This document shows positions 36,688 to 44,611 of a stretch of DNA of 64,000 nt, piece by piece. The notes beneath the pieces were generated by a model. The model ran no database searches and was not told where the DNA came from. It saw only the letters and a list, made by a program, of their open reading frames with translations. Every line of letters starts with the position of its first letter. The stretch's first letter is position 1. The stretch comes from Deltaproteobacteria bacterium (GTDB lineage: Bacteria > Desulfobacterota > Dissulfuribacteria > Dissulfuribacterales > QOAL01). The DNA lies in the NCBI GenBank assembly GCA_024275145.1, contig JAJRZR010000055.1:1-64000 (forward strand), read 5' to 3'. The translations under genes and the position numbers were made by a program.

Positions 36688-38127
36688 ATGAAAACGTCAA
36701 ACCTTGATGAAATCGCCTGCCTGGATGGCTCTTCCGTCTCTCGATCATCTGACAACAGATCCAGGATCCTGATAGTAGATGACGACGAGAGTCTCAGGGA
36801 ATTCCTGGAGATACTTCTTACCAAAGAAGGTTATGAGGTCTGTTCCGCCTCAAAGGGGGAGGAAGCACTCAAGATTATCGAAACAGACAACGTCTGTCTG
36901 GTTATAAGTGATATCAGAATGCCTGGTATGGATGGTGTGGAACTCCTAAGAAAAATCAAGGCCGGCAGACCGGGCCTGCCAGTGGTATTGATAACCGCAT
37001 TTGCATCACTGGACTCGGCGGTTGCCGCCATGAAGGAGGGGGCATGGGATTATCTGACAAAGCCCTTCCGCATAGAGGAGTTACGAAAGGTGGTTGAAAG
37101 GGCGCTTGATTCCAGCCAGCGGGACCAGCTGACTCATGCCCCTCCCCCGGACAAGATCTACAGGCTTGATGCCATGGTGGCCAAGAGCCACGCCATGTTA
37201 AAAATTTTCCAGCTTATCCCCAGGATAGCCTCAATTCCTTCGAGCGTTCTCATCACCGGTGAAAGTGGCACTGGCAAGGAACTGGTTGCCCGTGCCATTC
37301 ATAATCAGGGCAAACGGAAAGACCACCCTTTTATTGCGGTGAATTGTGGCGGGATCCCTGAAAACCTCCTAGAAAGCGAACTCTTTGGTTACTGTAAGGG
37401 GGCCTTCACAGGTGCCTCTCATGAAAAAAAGGGCCTTTTCCTGTTGGCAGACGGTGGAACGATCTTCCTGGATGAACTGGGGGAACTTCCACTGTCCCTC
37501 CAGTCGAAACTGCTGCGGGTGGTGCAGCAGAAATCGTTCATGCCCGTTGGCGGCACCCGCTACATCGATGTAGATGTAAGAATAATAGCGGCTACAAACA
37601 AGGACCTTGAAAAGGCGGTAATGGAAGGCAAATTCAGGGAGGATCTTTTCTACCGCCTGAACGTGATCCATATCAGGATGCCTTCACTCAGGGAAAGGCC
37701 AGAGGATATCCCGCTGCTAGTACAATATTTTTTGGAAAAATATTCCAAGGAGCAGGCCAAGCCCTTACAGGGGATCTCAAGCTTTGCCATGGAGGCACTG
37801 GAAAAATATCCATTCCCAGGGAATGTACGGGAGCTGGAAAATATTATTGAACGGAGTGTGGCCCTTTCGACCTCCAGCCTATTGCTTCCTGAAAGCCTGT
37901 CTATGGCCAGGTACAAGCAACGAAAAGACGCACAGGATGACCACCCTTTTCCAATCCCGGATTTACCACCTGGCGGGATGAACCTGGAATCCTTTCTCGA
38001 AGAGGTTGAAAAGAACCTCCTTATCAAGGCGCTAGAGCGTGCCCAGGGTGTAAAGACAAGGGCGGCTCGGTTACTTGGCTTGAACTTCAGATCCTTCAGA
38101 TACCGACTTGCAAAATATGGCCTCTAG
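36688..38127 (+). CDS. Sigma-54-dependent response regulator (PilR/NtrC type)
   Basis: A two-component activator of sigma-54 promoters. The 479-aa protein has a receiver domain (residues about 26-140; phospho-acceptor Asp75 in ISDIRMPG). The AAA+ domain has Walker A GESGTGKE at 191-198 and the sigma-54 contact loop GAFTGA at 238-243. A Fis-type helix-turn-helix ends in RAARLLGLNFRSFRYRLAKYGL, as in PilR. GGGAGG precedes the ATG. The kinase gene overlaps its 3' end by 11 bp. Type IV pilin control is the family expectation; no pil genes lie in the window. Confidence 0.88.
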   Translation: MKTSNLDEIACLDGSSVSRSSDNRSRILIVDDDESLREFLEILLTKEGYEVCSASKGEEALKIIETDNVCLVISDIRMPGMDGVELLRKIKAGRPGLPVVLITAFASLDSAVAAMKEGAWDYLTKPFRIEELRKVVERALDSSQRDQLTHAPPPDKIYRLDAMVAKSHAMLKIFQLIPRIASIPSSVLITGESGTGKELVARAIHNQGKRKDHPFIAVNCGGIPENLLESELFGYCKGAFTGASHEKKGLFLLADGGTIFLDELGELPLSLQSKLLRVVQQKSFMPVGGTRYIDVDVRIIAATNKDLEKAVMEGKFREDLFYRLNVIHIRMPSLRERPEDIPLLVQYFLEKYSKEQAKPLQGISSFAMEALEKYPFPGNVRELENIIERSVALSTSSLLLPESLSMARYKQRKDAQDDHPFPIPDLPPGGMNLESFLEEVEKNLLIKALERAQGVKTRAARLLGLNFRSFRYRLAKYGL

Positions 38128-39712
38128 TACCCCCAAGAAACACGTCTTCTATTTCATATCCGGGGGACGCATTGCCATATTCATCCTCCTGCTAGCTGCC
38201 AACCTCGTATTTCCAGAAAACCTGATATATTCCTCTGGTCAGGGTACTGCCCTTTACGCCTTGGCAGGGACAGCCTTTATCTTGACCGGAAGCTGCATCC
38301 TATGGTTCAGGAAACAAGGGTTGTCGCCCGTTCTATTGTGGACTCAGACGATACTGGACATACTCTTGGTAAGCGCTACCGTCTATATCACGGGAGAATG
38401 TAAGAGCCCCTTCACCTTCCTGTATCCTGTGTCCATAATCTCTGCCTGTCTGCTCGGCGGCAGATTCTTTGGAACCATCTCTGCCCTTGCGAGCACCTTG
38501 TCCTTTGCCCTTTTGTGCTGGAGAAGCATAGGATATTCCTCGGATCTCCAGGAGGCCCTGTTTTCATTCTTTGTCAATATGGCGGCTTTCAACCTCATTG
38601 CCCTACTTACCTTCAGCCTTTCGGAACGGGTTCGCACAACAGAGGAAGAATTATCCAGGGCCTCGGCAGATCTGAAGCGGATGCAGGAAATACAACAACA
38701 TCTTGCCAACAGCATGCGATCTGGCCTCATTACAGTGGACCAAAAGGGCAGGGTCCTGTTCTTCAATGTTTCTGCCATGGAGATACTTGGGCCTACTATT
38801 GAAAAGGGTTATGGGAAAAATCTGGCAGAACTCTGGCCTGCCGGTGCCAACCTCCTTGAGGCACTAATGCTCGACCAGGAGATGGACAGACAGGAAATAA
38901 CCTATGTGGATGGGGATGGCCAGGACAAGTTTCTCGGTATATCCACCTTTTCCATAAGGGACGAAGGAGGGAGACGTCTTGGTTATGGGCTGATCTTTCA
39001 GGACATTACTGAGATAAAGCTCAAAGAAAAAAAATTACAACGCATGGACAAACTGGCCGCCCTTGGTGAGATGGCCGCGGGGCTGGCACACGAGATCAGG
39101 AATCCCCTTGCATCCATATCAGGAGCGACACAATTCCTTGAAGAAACTGGCCTTGTGCTACCTGAGGGCACGAAACTTCTCAGGATAATATCCAGGGAAA
39201 CAAAGAGGCTAAATCAATTGACGCACGCGTTTTTGCTGTATGGACGACCGGAAAGGAAAGAGAAACAGATCGTTGACGTGTACAATGAGATCTCTGCCAC
39301 CATGAACCTGTTTCGTCAGAGACGCGGGGCACACGGTATTTTCATGGATATCCAAGTGGAAAAAGGCCTTAAACTGGCCATTGATCCTGACCAGTTCAGG
39401 CAGATCATGTTGAATCTGTTGATGAATGCCGTGCAGGCTCTGCCTGACAATGGAGGAAAAATTGAAGTAAAGAGCAAAAAGCAAGGGGATCAAGTGATTA
39501 TCCGAGTTTCTGACAATGGCCAGGGGGTAAGAACTGAAGATATTCCCAGGATATTCGATCCGTTTTTCACCACACGGCCAGACGGAACCGGGTTGGGCCT
39601 ATCGATCGTTCACCGGCTGGTAAGCGACTATGGAGGTTCTATATCCCTGGATACATCAGAAGGATCCGGTGCATGTTTTTCTCTGATCTTCCCCTGCGCT
39701 GTTGAACAATGA
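38117..39712 (+). CDS. Membrane sensor histidine kinase (PilS-like)
   Basis: A 531-aa partner kinase of the preceding regulator. About six hydrophobic segments occupy residues 10-175, then a PAS domain (about 200-305), HisKA with phospho-His in MAAGLAHEIRNPLASISG, and an HATPase domain with NLLMNAVQAL, VSDNGQGV and GTGLGLSIV. The membrane layout and the coupling to a PilR-type regulator match PilS. The start ATG at 38117 was preferred over the in-frame TTG at 38108. The order regulator-then-kinase is the reverse of the common pilS-pilR order. Confidence 0.87.
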   Translation: MASSTPKKHVFYFISGGRIAIFILLLAANLVFPENLIYSSGQGTALYALAGTAFILTGSCILWFRKQGLSPVLLWTQTILDILLVSATVYITGECKSPFTFLYPVSIISACLLGGRFFGTISALASTLSFALLCWRSIGYSSDLQEALFSFFVNMAAFNLIALLTFSLSERVRTTEEELSRASADLKRMQEIQQHLANSMRSGLITVDQKGRVLFFNVSAMEILGPTIEKGYGKNLAELWPAGANLLEALMLDQEMDRQEITYVDGDGQDKFLGISTFSIRDEGGRRLGYGLIFQDITEIKLKEKKLQRMDKLAALGEMAAGLAHEIRNPLASISGATQFLEETGLVLPEGTKLLRIISRETKRLNQLTHAFLLYGRPERKEKQIVDVYNEISATMNLFRQRRGAHGIFMDIQVEKGLKLAIDPDQFRQIMLNLLMNAVQALPDNGGKIEVKSKKQGDQVIIRVSDNGQGVRTEDIPRIFDPFFTTRPDGTGLGLSIVHRLVSDYGGSISLDTSEGSGACFSLIFPCAVEQ

Positions 39713-39748
39713 CCTTCCTATACCAAGCCTTCATGCCTATTCACCCAA

Positions 39749-39818
39749 CCTCCGTGCGGCCCTGCCCCCTGATACCGGAAATACGGCCCAGAGGCAGGAA
39801 TAGGGGTTTGGGTGCATG
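39749..39818 (-). repeat. 80-bp palindromic repeat, degenerate copy
   Basis: The minus strand carries CTGGGCCGTATTTCCGGTATC and GGGCAGGGCCGCACGGAGG, matching the centre and right end of the consensus. Confidence 0.45.
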
Positions 39819-39881
39819 GCAAGCAAAATCGGTACATCTTTTGCTTAGTTAAAAAGAGACAATTCATTTACCTGGATCAAG

Positions 39882-39899
39882 TCCTGTAAATACAGGAGG
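39882..39899 (+). promoter_or_regulatory. Hairpin sequestering the ribosome site of the 73-aa ORF
   Basis: TCCTGT-AAAT-ACAGGA pairs over the AGGAGG that lies 9 bp before the ATG at 39909. It could act as a translational switch. Confidence 0.5.
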
Positions 39900-39908
39900 A
39901 TTAATTCC

Positions 39909-40130
39909 ATGACAGGCAACTTAAATGAAGGCAAAGCCATACAACTTGACCAAAATAGCCGAAGGCTAAAACCTACTTCCCGTGACATATCCTTTGATTT
40001 CAGTCTGTCCTCCGGATCTATTTGTAAAAGATGTCTATTTCTGAATCGCTGTGAAATCGCCTCCATTGTTAATCTGCCCATCGTTGAATGCCTTCATTAC
40101 CAGGAAGAAATCATCGCAGCAGCCCTTTGA
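39909..40130 (+). CDS. Small Cys-rich protein (73 aa), unknown function
   Basis: Supported by a near-perfect Shine-Dalgarno AGGAGG with a 9-bp gap to the ATG, and by plausible composition. Residues 39-48 have Cys-x2-Cys-x5-Cys (CKRCLFLNRC), with a further Cys61-x-His63 in ECLHYQE, so a zinc or Fe-S site is possible. The N-terminus is polar; no signal or membrane segment. I do not recognise the family. It precedes the stressosome operon by 230 bp on the same strand, which suggests but does not prove a connection. Confidence 0.6.
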   Translation: MTGNLNEGKAIQLDQNSRRLKPTSRDISFDFSLSSGSICKRCLFLNRCEIASIVNLPIVECLHYQEEIIAAAL

Positions 40131-40360
40131 TACCTATAACAACCTGTTATGGGTCACGGCCGGGCACGAAAGAGACCCTGTCTTAACGCTGCAAGATAGC
40201 GCTGTCATTTTTGTGCCTGCAAGGCACAAAAGATATCTCTCAATATAAAATATCCCTGCCTATTACCATCCCTTAGCAATAATCCACACATTATTTTCTT
40301 GTGTTACGAATCAACTTTCTGCTATCCTGATAATATCATTTGATCAGAAGGAGCACTGGC

Positions 40361-41239
40361 ATGGAAGACCTCAAACAATATCAGGCAGACGAAGGATTTC
40401 TATTTGAGATTGTCAATGCCGTACCCTCTGGAATCTTTGTCACGGATCTCGACCACAACATACTTATAATCAACCGGGCGGCCGCACAGCTTGTTAACAA
40501 GACACCTGGCGAATGCTTCGACAGAAAATGCTATGAGATATTTAATACCCCCATATGCCGCACTGACAGATGTACTTGCAAGGTGGCCACAGACAAAAAT
40601 GCCGTCAACCGTGGGCAAACCATTTTGAGGATAGATAGCAAGGAGATACCCATAGAGTATGCAAGCCGTCCGCTACGTAACCACGTGGGCAAGGTAATCG
40701 GTTGCGTAGAGCACTTTATAGATATCTCCAGCCGCCTTGAGCAGGAACGCCTCATCCTCAAGCAACAAGAGGACCTCCTGAAAAAACGTGATGAAGAAAT
40801 CAGGCACATGCAGGAGGAGATACTGGAGCTGTCCACCCCTGTCATAGAGGTATGGGAAGGGATTTTGACACTACCACTTGTAGGTACCCTTGACAGCCAC
40901 AGGGCCAGAAATGCAATGGAGCGCCTGCTGAATGCAATAGAAGAGACACGCAGTCCCTTCGTTATCATAGATATTACAGGGGTTCCCACCGTGGATACAG
41001 AGGTGGCCAACCATCTGCTCCAGACAGTAGATGCTGTAAGGCTCATGGGCAGCGAGGCGATATTGACCGGAATATCCACTCACATTGCACTCACAATGGC
41101 CCATTTGGGGGTAAATTTGGGGAATATTACCGTAAGAAGCCGTATGACCGATGCCCTGCACCTTGCTATCCGGCATCTCTCCAAGAGAAAGGAAGGCCTT
41201 CCACCACATTACGGGTCCATGGAGCCACCAGAAAGCTGA
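40361..41239 (+). CDS. rsbR: RsbR-type stressosome protein (PAS-STAS)
   Basis: The sensory shell subunit of a stressosome. The 292-aa protein has an N-terminal PAS domain (residues about 12-122) containing Cys52, Cys57, Cys66, Cys71 and Cys73 that could bind a cofactor or sense redox. A helical linker with coiled-coil character (125-158) leads to a STAS domain with LPLVGTLD and DITGVPTVDTEVA. Both phosphorylation positions of B. subtilis RsbRA seem kept: Thr213 (T171 equivalent) and Thr236 (T205 equivalent). ATG at 40361 with AGAAGGAGC. The PAS sensor replaces the non-heme globin fold of RsbRA. Confidence 0.88.
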   Translation: MEDLKQYQADEGFLFEIVNAVPSGIFVTDLDHNILIINRAAAQLVNKTPGECFDRKCYEIFNTPICRTDRCTCKVATDKNAVNRGQTILRIDSKEIPIEYASRPLRNHVGKVIGCVEHFIDISSRLEQERLILKQQEDLLKKRDEEIRHMQEEILELSTPVIEVWEGILTLPLVGTLDSHRARNAMERLLNAIEETRSPFVIIDITGVPTVDTEVANHLLQTVDAVRLMGSEAILTGISTHIALTMAHLGVNLGNITVRSRMTDALHLAIRHLSKRKEGLPPHYGSMEPPES

Positions 41240-41251
41240 TCCTGTCCCTTG

Positions 41252-41635
41252 ATGCGTCCTTATTCCGTTTTTATCCTGGGAAACATCCTCCTTGTCTCTA
41301 TTCAGGAAGAAATAGATGACAAGAACGTGCAAAGATTGCTGGGCATCCTGGGTTCTTTGGTGATCAAGCACCGTATAACCGCTGTCATCTTTGATCTTCA
41401 CGACGTAGAGGTGGTGGATACCTTTCTTGCTACCAATATCGAAAGGCTAGCGGATATGCTCAGGCTTCTGGAAGCACGGGTGATGATTTCCGGCCTCAGC
41501 GTACCCGCTGTCCTCACACTGCTGGATTTCAAAATCCAGTTGAGGGGAGTCGGTTTTGCCCTCGATGTGGAACAGGCGCTTGAAAAATTGGGTAAGCCAG
41601 GAGGCACCTTGCCCTTGAGGCCTCACCATGTCTGA
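41252..41635 (+). CDS. rsbS: RsbS-type stressosome scaffold (STAS)
   Basis: A 127-aa single STAS domain forming the stressosome core with RsbR and holding RsbT. The phospho-site loop reads VVDTFLAT: Thr57 replaces the Ser59 of B. subtilis RsbS (DSFIA), a conservative but notable change. ATG at 41252; the upstream in-frame TTG is unlikely. It is 12 bp after rsbR and overlaps rsbT by 8 bp. Confidence 0.9.
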   Translation: MRPYSVFILGNILLVSIQEEIDDKNVQRLLGILGSLVIKHRITAVIFDLHDVEVVDTFLATNIERLADMLRLLEARVMISGLSVPAVLTLLDFKIQLRGVGFALDVEQALEKLGKPGGTLPLRPHHV

Positions 41636-42080
41636 GGCCGGCCTGTCTCCTCCCAGCAATCGTACCGGAAACATACACACCTTTGACACCATTTGTGCAC
41701 CAGTGGACAGGGTTCACGGGCTGAGCGCAATCAGGCAACATGCCCGCCGCTGCATTACCTCGTGGAATCTCAACCCGATGGCACGGGCCGAGATCCTCAC
41801 CATCATAAATGAACTGGGGAACAATATCCTCCACCATGGTGGAGAAGGCAGGATATGCATAACCCCTGCTCAAATCAATGGACATCTTGGTTTCAGGATC
41901 ATAGCGGAGGACACGGGGCCTGGCATATCCAGCCTTGGTAGGGCTGGATTCCATGGCCATTCCAGGGGCAAGGGCCTGGGGCTTGGTCTGAAAGGGATAG
42001 AGCGTATGGCAAACGATCTCAGAATCGCATCAAGGCTCCCTAAAGGCACCTATGTCGAGGTGTGGAAATGGGTCTTTTGA
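41628..42080 (+). CDS. rsbT: RsbT-type serine/threonine kinase
   Basis: The switch kinase that phosphorylates RsbR and RsbS and then leaves to activate a partner. The 150-aa GHKL ATPase has the N-box INELGNNILHHG (residues about 60-71), EDTGPGI, and a G2 loop GKGLGLGLKGIERM. The N-terminal 20 residues are extra. Operon position between rsbS and the phosphatase fusion confirms the role. Confidence 0.9.
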   Translation: MSEAGLSPPSNRTGNIHTFDTICAPVDRVHGLSAIRQHARRCITSWNLNPMARAEILTIINELGNNILHHGGEGRICITPAQINGHLGFRIIAEDTGPGISSLGRAGFHGHSRGKGLGLGLKGIERMANDLRIASRLPKGTYVEVWKWVF

Positions 42081-43150
42081 AAATACAGCCACGATGGTTT
42101 GAGACGGGCGTGAATACCCCCGCTGAGGTGGTTCTTGTCAGGCAAAAGGCAAAACACATATCGGCCTCACTGGGATTTTCAGAGCGCAAACAGGCGGAAA
42201 TTACATTACTGGCAAGTGAACTGGCACAAAATCACATAGATCACCATACCCAACGGGGGGTAATCAGAATAAATGGCCAGATCATCAACGGTACCGCATA
42301 CCTGGTGCTTGCCAGCCTTGATGAAGGGCCGGGCATAGCCGATGTGACAAACGCCCTGTCGAATGGGATGAGCAGCTCCAAGGGGCTTGGCAATGGCCTT
42401 GGAAGCATTGTCCGTCTTTCCGATGACTGGGCTATTTGCTCCAGGAAAATCGGCCCGTTGCCCTGCCCGGACCTGGAAGGCCTACCCTTGAACCAGACGA
42501 TAGTTTCGGCCTCGTTCTGGGCAGCGCCCCTATTTGGGGCATGCGAGGCCCGTTTGGATTTTTCCTGCCTGGTGCGCCCGTTCCCTGGAGAGGATTTTTG
42601 CGGTGACGCCCCTCACATAGCCGCAGAATCCAATTTTGTGAGGATCACGTTGGTAGATGCCCTGGGACACGGTAAAAGGGCAGCGGAATCGATTGAAACG
42701 ATATCGGAGATACTAGACCTTCTGCCCGCCCGTTTGGATCCGCACCGGGTGATACAACATATGAGCCATGGCCTGGTAAATGCCAGCCGGGGGGTGAGTG
42801 CCCAGGTACTGCGTCTTGACATATCCAGGGGGATTGTGGATTGCGCAGGAATTGGCAATGTCGGAACCATTCTCTACCTGGATGGAATACGATATGCGTC
42901 CATAAACAGACCCGGCATACTTGGTAGCTGGTCAACAGGTAGCAATGAAAGAAAGATACAGAGGTTTGAGGGAACATCCAACATACTTGCCTTCATGTAC
43001 ACAGATGGAATCGTTTCACCTCCGCCCATCCCCAAAAGTGCCGCTGCAGGCGCCTTTTCTCCCCTGATATGGAACCAGATTCTTTTCAAGCCCACTGCCT
43101 CCGGTCTGGATGATGCGTCACTTATGGTCTGGCAATGGAAAAAAAGATAA
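42068..43150 (+). CDS. RsbT-like ATPase fused to RsbX/SpoIIE-type PP2C phosphatase
   Basis: A 360-aa two-domain protein. Residues about 15-140 form a GHKL ATPase domain (ASELAQNHIDHH as N-box, DEGPGIAD, SSKGLGNGLGSI). Residues about 165-360 form a PP2C domain with ITLVDALGHGKRAAES, FMYTDGIVSPP and GLDDASLMVW, so the metal-binding acids are present. RsbX phosphatases reset stressosomes by dephosphorylating RsbR and RsbS, the likely job here. ATG at 42068 has GAGGTG 7 bp upstream; overlaps rsbT by 13 bp and the next gene by 16 bp. The fusion of kinase-like and phosphatase halves is known in Gram-negative stressosome loci. Confidence 0.85.
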   Translation: MGLLKIQPRWFETGVNTPAEVVLVRQKAKHISASLGFSERKQAEITLLASELAQNHIDHHTQRGVIRINGQIINGTAYLVLASLDEGPGIADVTNALSNGMSSSKGLGNGLGSIVRLSDDWAICSRKIGPLPCPDLEGLPLNQTIVSASFWAAPLFGACEARLDFSCLVRPFPGEDFCGDAPHIAAESNFVRITLVDALGHGKRAAESIETISEILDLLPARLDPHRVIQHMSHGLVNASRGVSAQVLRLDISRGIVDCAGIGNVGTILYLDGIRYASINRPGILGSWSTGSNERKIQRFEGTSNILAFMYTDGIVSPPPIPKSAAAGAFSPLIWNQILFKPTASGLDDASLMVWQWKKR

Positions 43151-44466
43151 CCCAGCGATTGCATATCCTTACCCTGGTGGTCCGAAAGGGAGGGGATATC
43201 CCGCTTGTCCGGGAAAAGGCAAAGGTACTGGCAAAGATCTGTTCCTTTTCCCGCATAGCCAGTGTTCAACTGGCCACCGCTGCCTCAGAGGTGGCAAGGC
43301 TCCTTATGAAGACAAGTGGCGGCGGCACCGTCTCCTTTTTCCTGATCTGTTGTAAGATCGACCGCCATGGCAAAAAAACATATGGAGGCATTGAACTTTT
43401 CTTCGAGGGACAAAGACCTTGCGCCCCTGTAGAAGCAGGAACGAATGGTGGCCCTTCCTGCCTCTTGTCGCTCGAGGAATTTGAAAAGACACCACCCATC
43501 CCCGGCCTGAAGAAGGTGCTGGATGAAATATCCATAGAGGGATGGGGGACAGGTGGGACCTTGAGGATCAAGGGAGTGAAATGGGGGAAGTATCTCTCCT
43601 GGGAAAAAATCCAGGGCAGGGATGAACTCATAAGAAAGCAATTGTTTCCAGACACGGAAAAATCCTACCTGGAAAACCTGCGGGCCAAACACCAGGAGGT
43701 CCTTCGTCTGCTTCGAGAGCTTACCCGAAAAAACAGGGAACTTGATCAGGCGAATTCTGAGCTTCTACAGTTGGGCCGCGATCTTGAAATCCTGGCCCAT
43801 GAACGTACCATGGCGGAGATCGCCCTGAGGATCGCCGATAGAGTCCGAAATCCCGCAACCGTAATAGGGGGCCTTGCCAGGATACTGCTGAAAAGATTTC
43901 CTGATGACGCCCTATACAGGGATAAGATCGACGCAATTTTCAAGGAGGCGAAGAAACTGGAAAGGATAGTAAGTGATTTTGAAAGGCTTGCAAAGGAACA
44001 CGAGCAATCCTTTGAAAAGGTGGATCTAAAAAAGATAGTAGACGAAGTACTTACTACATGGAAGCCTGCATTGTTCCAGCAGGCCATTCAATTGAGCGAA
44101 AAAATGGCCAGCGCCCCGGTCATGATACGGGCAAATACACAGACCTTGAAGGTAGCACTACTCCACGTACTTAAAAACGCCGTGGAGGCATCACAGGCGG
44201 GAGGAAAAATAACGGTCACGGTATCCAGGGACAAGGGCCGTCCGTTTGTAAGTATCGAAGACCAAGGCTATGGAATCAAAAAATCCGTCATGAAGGAACT
44301 GTTCAAGGGACCGGTGACCACCAAAAAAAGCGGTACAGGTCTCGGCCTCATGATGGTCCAACAGATCATAAAAGAACACCAGGGAGAGGTAAGGATCGAA
44401 AGCACCGAAGGAGAGGGAACGAAAATTATCCTTCTTTTTCCCAAGAGATGGAAAGAATGTGACTAA
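43135..44466 (+). CDS. Histidine-kinase-like protein with altered phospho-acceptor
   Basis: A 443-aa soluble protein. Residues about 10-150 resemble a decayed RsbT-type GHKL domain (VREKAKVLAK, LATAASEVARLL), then a coiled coil (about 178-228) and a HisKA-like helix reading MAEIALRIADRVRNPATVIGG. At the place of the phospho-His (AHEIRNP in the family) stands Asp235. The HATPase core is intact: LHVLKNAVEAS, VSIEDQGYGIKKS and SGTGLGLMMV. It overlaps the phosphatase fusion by 16 bp. ATP binding is likely; ordinary His autophosphorylation is not. No response regulator follows directly. Confidence 0.8.
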   Translation: MEKKITQRLHILTLVVRKGGDIPLVREKAKVLAKICSFSRIASVQLATAASEVARLLMKTSGGGTVSFFLICCKIDRHGKKTYGGIELFFEGQRPCAPVEAGTNGGPSCLLSLEEFEKTPPIPGLKKVLDEISIEGWGTGGTLRIKGVKWGKYLSWEKIQGRDELIRKQLFPDTEKSYLENLRAKHQEVLRLLRELTRKNRELDQANSELLQLGRDLEILAHERTMAEIALRIADRVRNPATVIGGLARILLKRFPDDALYRDKIDAIFKEAKKLERIVSDFERLAKEHEQSFEKVDLKKIVDEVLTTWKPALFQQAIQLSEKMASAPVMIRANTQTLKVALLHVLKNAVEASQAGGKITVTVSRDKGRPFVSIEDQGYGIKKSVMKELFKGPVTTKKSGTGLGLMMVQQIIKEHQGEVRIESTEGEGTKIILLFPKRWKECD

Positions 44467-44611
44467 ACCCTCATATGACGCATATCTTCCGGTGCTTCGT
44501 CTGGATACGAAGATACACAGCCTCAATCCTTATGTAAAAGAGATCCTGGTGGGGGAACGCAATTCCGCATCAATCCAGGCACTACTCCAGATTTCCCGTA
44601 AAATTAAATGA
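44459..44611 (+). CDS. Putative 50-aa protein at the end of the stressosome operon
   Basis: A GTG-started frame overlapping the kinase stop by 8 bp, with GGAAAG close upstream, fits translational coupling. The 50-residue product begins MTKPSYDAYLPVLRLDTKIH and ends QALLQISRKIK, and is helical with a basic C-terminus. Its composition looks protein-like. The last 30 bp overlap the 3' end of the convergent U32 protease gene. Unknown family. Confidence 0.5.
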   Translation: MTKPSYDAYLPVLRLDTKIHSLNPYVKEILVGERNSASIQALLQISRKIK

